Shown one piece after another: positions 61,453-64,000 of a stretch of DNA of 64,000 nucleotides. Every line of letters starts with the position of its first letter. The first letter of the stretch is position 1. This DNA comes from Begonia masoniana. Taxonomy: Eukaryota; Streptophyta; Magnoliopsida; Cucurbitales; Begoniaceae. Both the position numbers and the translations under genes were made by a program. The stretch lies in the NCBI GenBank assembly GCA_022432975.1, contig CM039503.1, forward strand, positions 51,811,259 to 51,875,258. The letters run 5' to 3'. Under the pieces are notes generated by a model. It was given only the letters and a program-made list of their open reading frames with translations. It was not told where the DNA came from and searched no databases.

Positions 61453-62475
61453 ATTTCGTTACTCCTTTAATTTTTTTAGTTTATGTTTATTAATTCTGAT
61501 TTTATTTAAAGGGTTTGTAATTTGTAGGATTATTGATTTATGCTAATTTAGATTTAAAAAAGTATGCCAACGGCTATATGTTTATCTCCCTCAGTCAAAA
61601 ATCTATTTTTTTCTCAATTACTAGTGGAGATTATTTTTTCTCATCTACGTTTTTTAATATATTTTTTTATAAATAAAAAATGTATATGGTCCCTAAATAA
61701 TCACTCATCATCCTGGCTCAAATTCCATATTGTTGGTGTAGAGAGAGAAAGTAGGGTTTGAAATAGTAAATCAAATTGAAAAAATATATTGTTGTATATT
61801 CAAATATATTATTTTTCTTAATATTATGACTAAATATAATATATTGTTCTTTCATTAAAAAAAAGATAAATTATGGAATTTAAAGATTAAAGTAGATAAA
61901 TATTTAAACAATTTTTATTCTATAATATATTTGTAGACTTGAAATTGATTGAATTGAAATCTTAAACTTAATTTCTTTTCTAGGAAAAAGTCACAACAAA
62001 TTTCGAATATAAAAAGACGAATTCCAAGAAACAAATATCAACAGCTATAAAGTCTGATTTAACCAACATTGTCTTTAATGGCAATATTACTAAATCATCT
62101 GAACTTGTTTCCTCATCGGAGCAACCGTCATCACCTGTTCGTCCTGTAATACACACTGTTTTTGCCCTAAATGATTTAATTTACACACACTGTAACTCGT
62201 GGAGTGTATCTCAATTATCTCAAATGGCAATATCACTAAACCATCTGAAATTGTTTCCTCATCGGAGCAACCGTCATCACCTATTTGTCCTGTAATATAC
62301 AATTTTTTTTGCCCCAAATGATCTAATTTGCATACATTGTAACTCATAGACTGTATCTCACATATATAAAACGCCTCAACATGATCAAAATCTTGAATTG
62401 GAGAGCTAGATAGTACATCAAGTTGACTGTTATTTCATGTATTAATTTAGTTTTGTTATGCTTTAACTTTTATGT
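61453..62475 (+). pseudogene. LARP1-like gene remnant, right part (locus 3)
   Basis: Sequence resumes after the LTR nest and includes an exon-like piece, SSEQPSSPVRPVIHTVFALN, duplicated at a 146-bp interval (62,078 and 62,224), then ATTGGAGAG and IVHQVDCYF, the opening of a La motif. At 62,475 it is cut by another LTR before the rest of the La motif. The 146-bp duplication and stops make it non-functional. Confidence 0.5.
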
Positions 62476-64000
62476 TGTGACGACCCCGACCCGCCTGGAC
62501 CGTCACGGGACTTGACTGAACTTTGCGTTTGACTTACGCATTTTTGGACGTAAAAATTTTTGACTTTTTAAGACTCCAAAATCTGAAGACATATAAATCC
62601 GAAGACGTGGAAATAGGGACACATGAAAACAAGAAGACAGGAATGGACAACTACAGAAATGGAGGACTGCAGAAATGAACGACTGCAGAAATGGACGACT
62701 GCAGAAGTGGATGACTACAAAAATGGACGACTGCAAAATTGTAGGACTACAGAAGTGGACGACTGCGGACGACTGCAGAAATGGACGACTGTAGAAATGA
62801 AGGACTGCAAAAGTGGACGACTGCAGAAATGGACGACTGCAGAAGTAAACAAACAGAAATGAACGACTGGAATAAACAAACAGAAATTGATGACTGGAAT
62901 AAACAAACAGAAATGGACGACTGGAATACACAAACAAAAATGGACGACTGCAGAAGTAAACAAACAGAAATGGACGACTGCAGAAATGGACGACTGCAGA
63001 AATGGACGACTGCAGAAATGGACGACTGCAGAAATGGACGACTGCAGAAATGGACGACTGCAGAAGTAAACAAACAGAAATGGACGACTGCAGAAATGGA
63101 CGACTGCAGAAATGGACGACTGCAGAAATGGACGACTGGAATACACAAACAAAAATGGACGACTGCAGAAATGGACGACTGCAGAAATGGACGACTGCAG
63201 AAATGGACGACTGGAATACACAAACAAAAATGGACGACTGCAGAAATGGACGACTGCAGAAGTAAACAAACAGAAATGGACGACTGCAGAAATGGACGAC
63301 TGGAATACACAAACAAAAATGGACGACTGCAGAAATGGACGACTGGAATACACAAACAAAAATGGACGACTGCAGAAATGGACGACTGCAGAAATGGACG
63401 ACTGCAGAAATGGACGACTGCAGAAATGGACGACTGCAGAAATGGACGACTGCAGAAATGGACGACTGCAGAAATGGACGACTGCAGAAATGGACGACTG
63501 CAGAAATGGACGACTGCAGAAATGGACGACTGCAGAAATGGACGACTGCAGAAATGGACGACTGCAGAAATGGACGACTGCAGAAATGGACGACTGCAGA
63601 AGTAAACAAACAGAAATGGACGACTGCAGAAGTAAACAAACAGAAATGGACGACTGCAGAAATGGACGACTGCAGAAATGGACGACTGCAGAAATGGACG
63701 ACTGCAGAAATGGACGACTGCAGAAATGGACGACTGCAGAAATGGACGACTGCAGAAATGGACGACTGGAATACACAAACAAAAATGGACGACTGCAGAA
63801 ATGGACGACTGCAGAAATGGACGACTGCAGAAATGGACGACTGCAGAAATGGACGACTGCAGAAATGGACGACTGCAGAAATGGACGACTGCAGAAATGG
63901 ACGACTGCAGAAATGGACGACTGCAGAAATGGACGACTGCAGAAATGGACGACTGCAGAAATGGACGACTGCAGAAATGGACGACTGCAGAAATGGACGA
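62476..64000 (+). mobile_element. 5' end of another LTR carrying a satellite array (runs off window)
   Basis: TGTGACGACCCCGACCCG at 62,476 has the same opening as the family 1 LTRs, but sequence beyond the first ~20 bases differs. It interrupts the LARP remnant in the intron that follows the IVHQVDCYF exon. A satellite array begins about 165 bp inside. The 3' end and any target duplication lie outside the window. Confidence 0.55.
62640..64000. repeat. 16-bp satellite (ATGGACGACTGCAGAA) with interspersed variants
   Basis: The 16-bp monomer recurs tens of times up to the window end. Two longer variants are interspersed, one adding GTAAACAAACAG and one GAATACACAAACAAAA. Every monomer contains CTGCAG. 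The monomer has no stop in any of six frames, which creates long open frames of 16-residue periodicity on both strands; these are not genes. Confidence 0.95.

Noticed and set aside
62503..63782. Several open frames of 270-380 residues on both strands
   Set aside because: They are by-products of a 16-bp tandem repeat lacking stops in every frame; no domain, no complexity and equal openness on both strands.

Overview
The window is nuclear DNA of a flowering plant, probably a eudicot. The evidence is intron-rich genes with GT-AG splice sites, plastid-lipid and plastid-targeting proteins, AT-rich spacers, and dense retrotransposon debris that includes the plant-specific Cassandra (5S-derived) elements. 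Nothing prokaryotic, no CRISPR array and no operon is present.

Genes. A three-gene block occurs twice in tandem, about 33 kb apart. Block A (1-12,640) holds the last exon of a digalactosyldiacylglycerol synthase 2 gene (DGD2, +, cut by the window edge), a hotdog-fold acyl-CoA thioesterase gene (+) and an 11-exon chloroplast SRP receptor gene (cpFtsY, -). Block B (about 29,800-43,900) holds the complete DGD2 (466 aa), the thioesterase (164 aa) and cpFtsY (367 aa). The DGD2 last exons differ by one base in 450 between A and B, so the duplication is recent. A third, more diverged DGD2 3' end lies at 25,734-27,004, directly after a 100-N scaffold gap. DGD2 and cpFtsY act in thylakoid lipid supply and thylakoid protein insertion. 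No operon-like logic is implied; they are simply neighbours.

Mobile DNA. Between the blocks (14.5-25.6 kb) sits a decayed Ty3/gypsy element. It carries a 5' LTR, primer-binding site and gag-protease remnants, and it is interrupted by two Cassandra elements in opposite orientation and by a 2.4-kb solo LTR. Six further LTRs lie elsewhere. Several are solo LTRs bounded by perfect 5-bp target duplications, and one 8.7-kb nest has two solo LTRs inside a third. A long-inverted-repeat DNA element sits just upstream of both thioesterase genes; in block A it also received a solo LTR after the duplication.

Right third (44-64 kb). This part has no intact gene. It contains remnants of a La-related (LARP1-type) gene, a degenerate retroelement with a lysine/serine-rich pseudogene, and the LTR nest. 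Three arrays stand out: 55 copies of a 38-bp unit, about 171 copies of AAT, and a 16-bp satellite that runs off the window end. The most distinctive pattern is that LTRs of different families carry tandem arrays close to their 5' ends.
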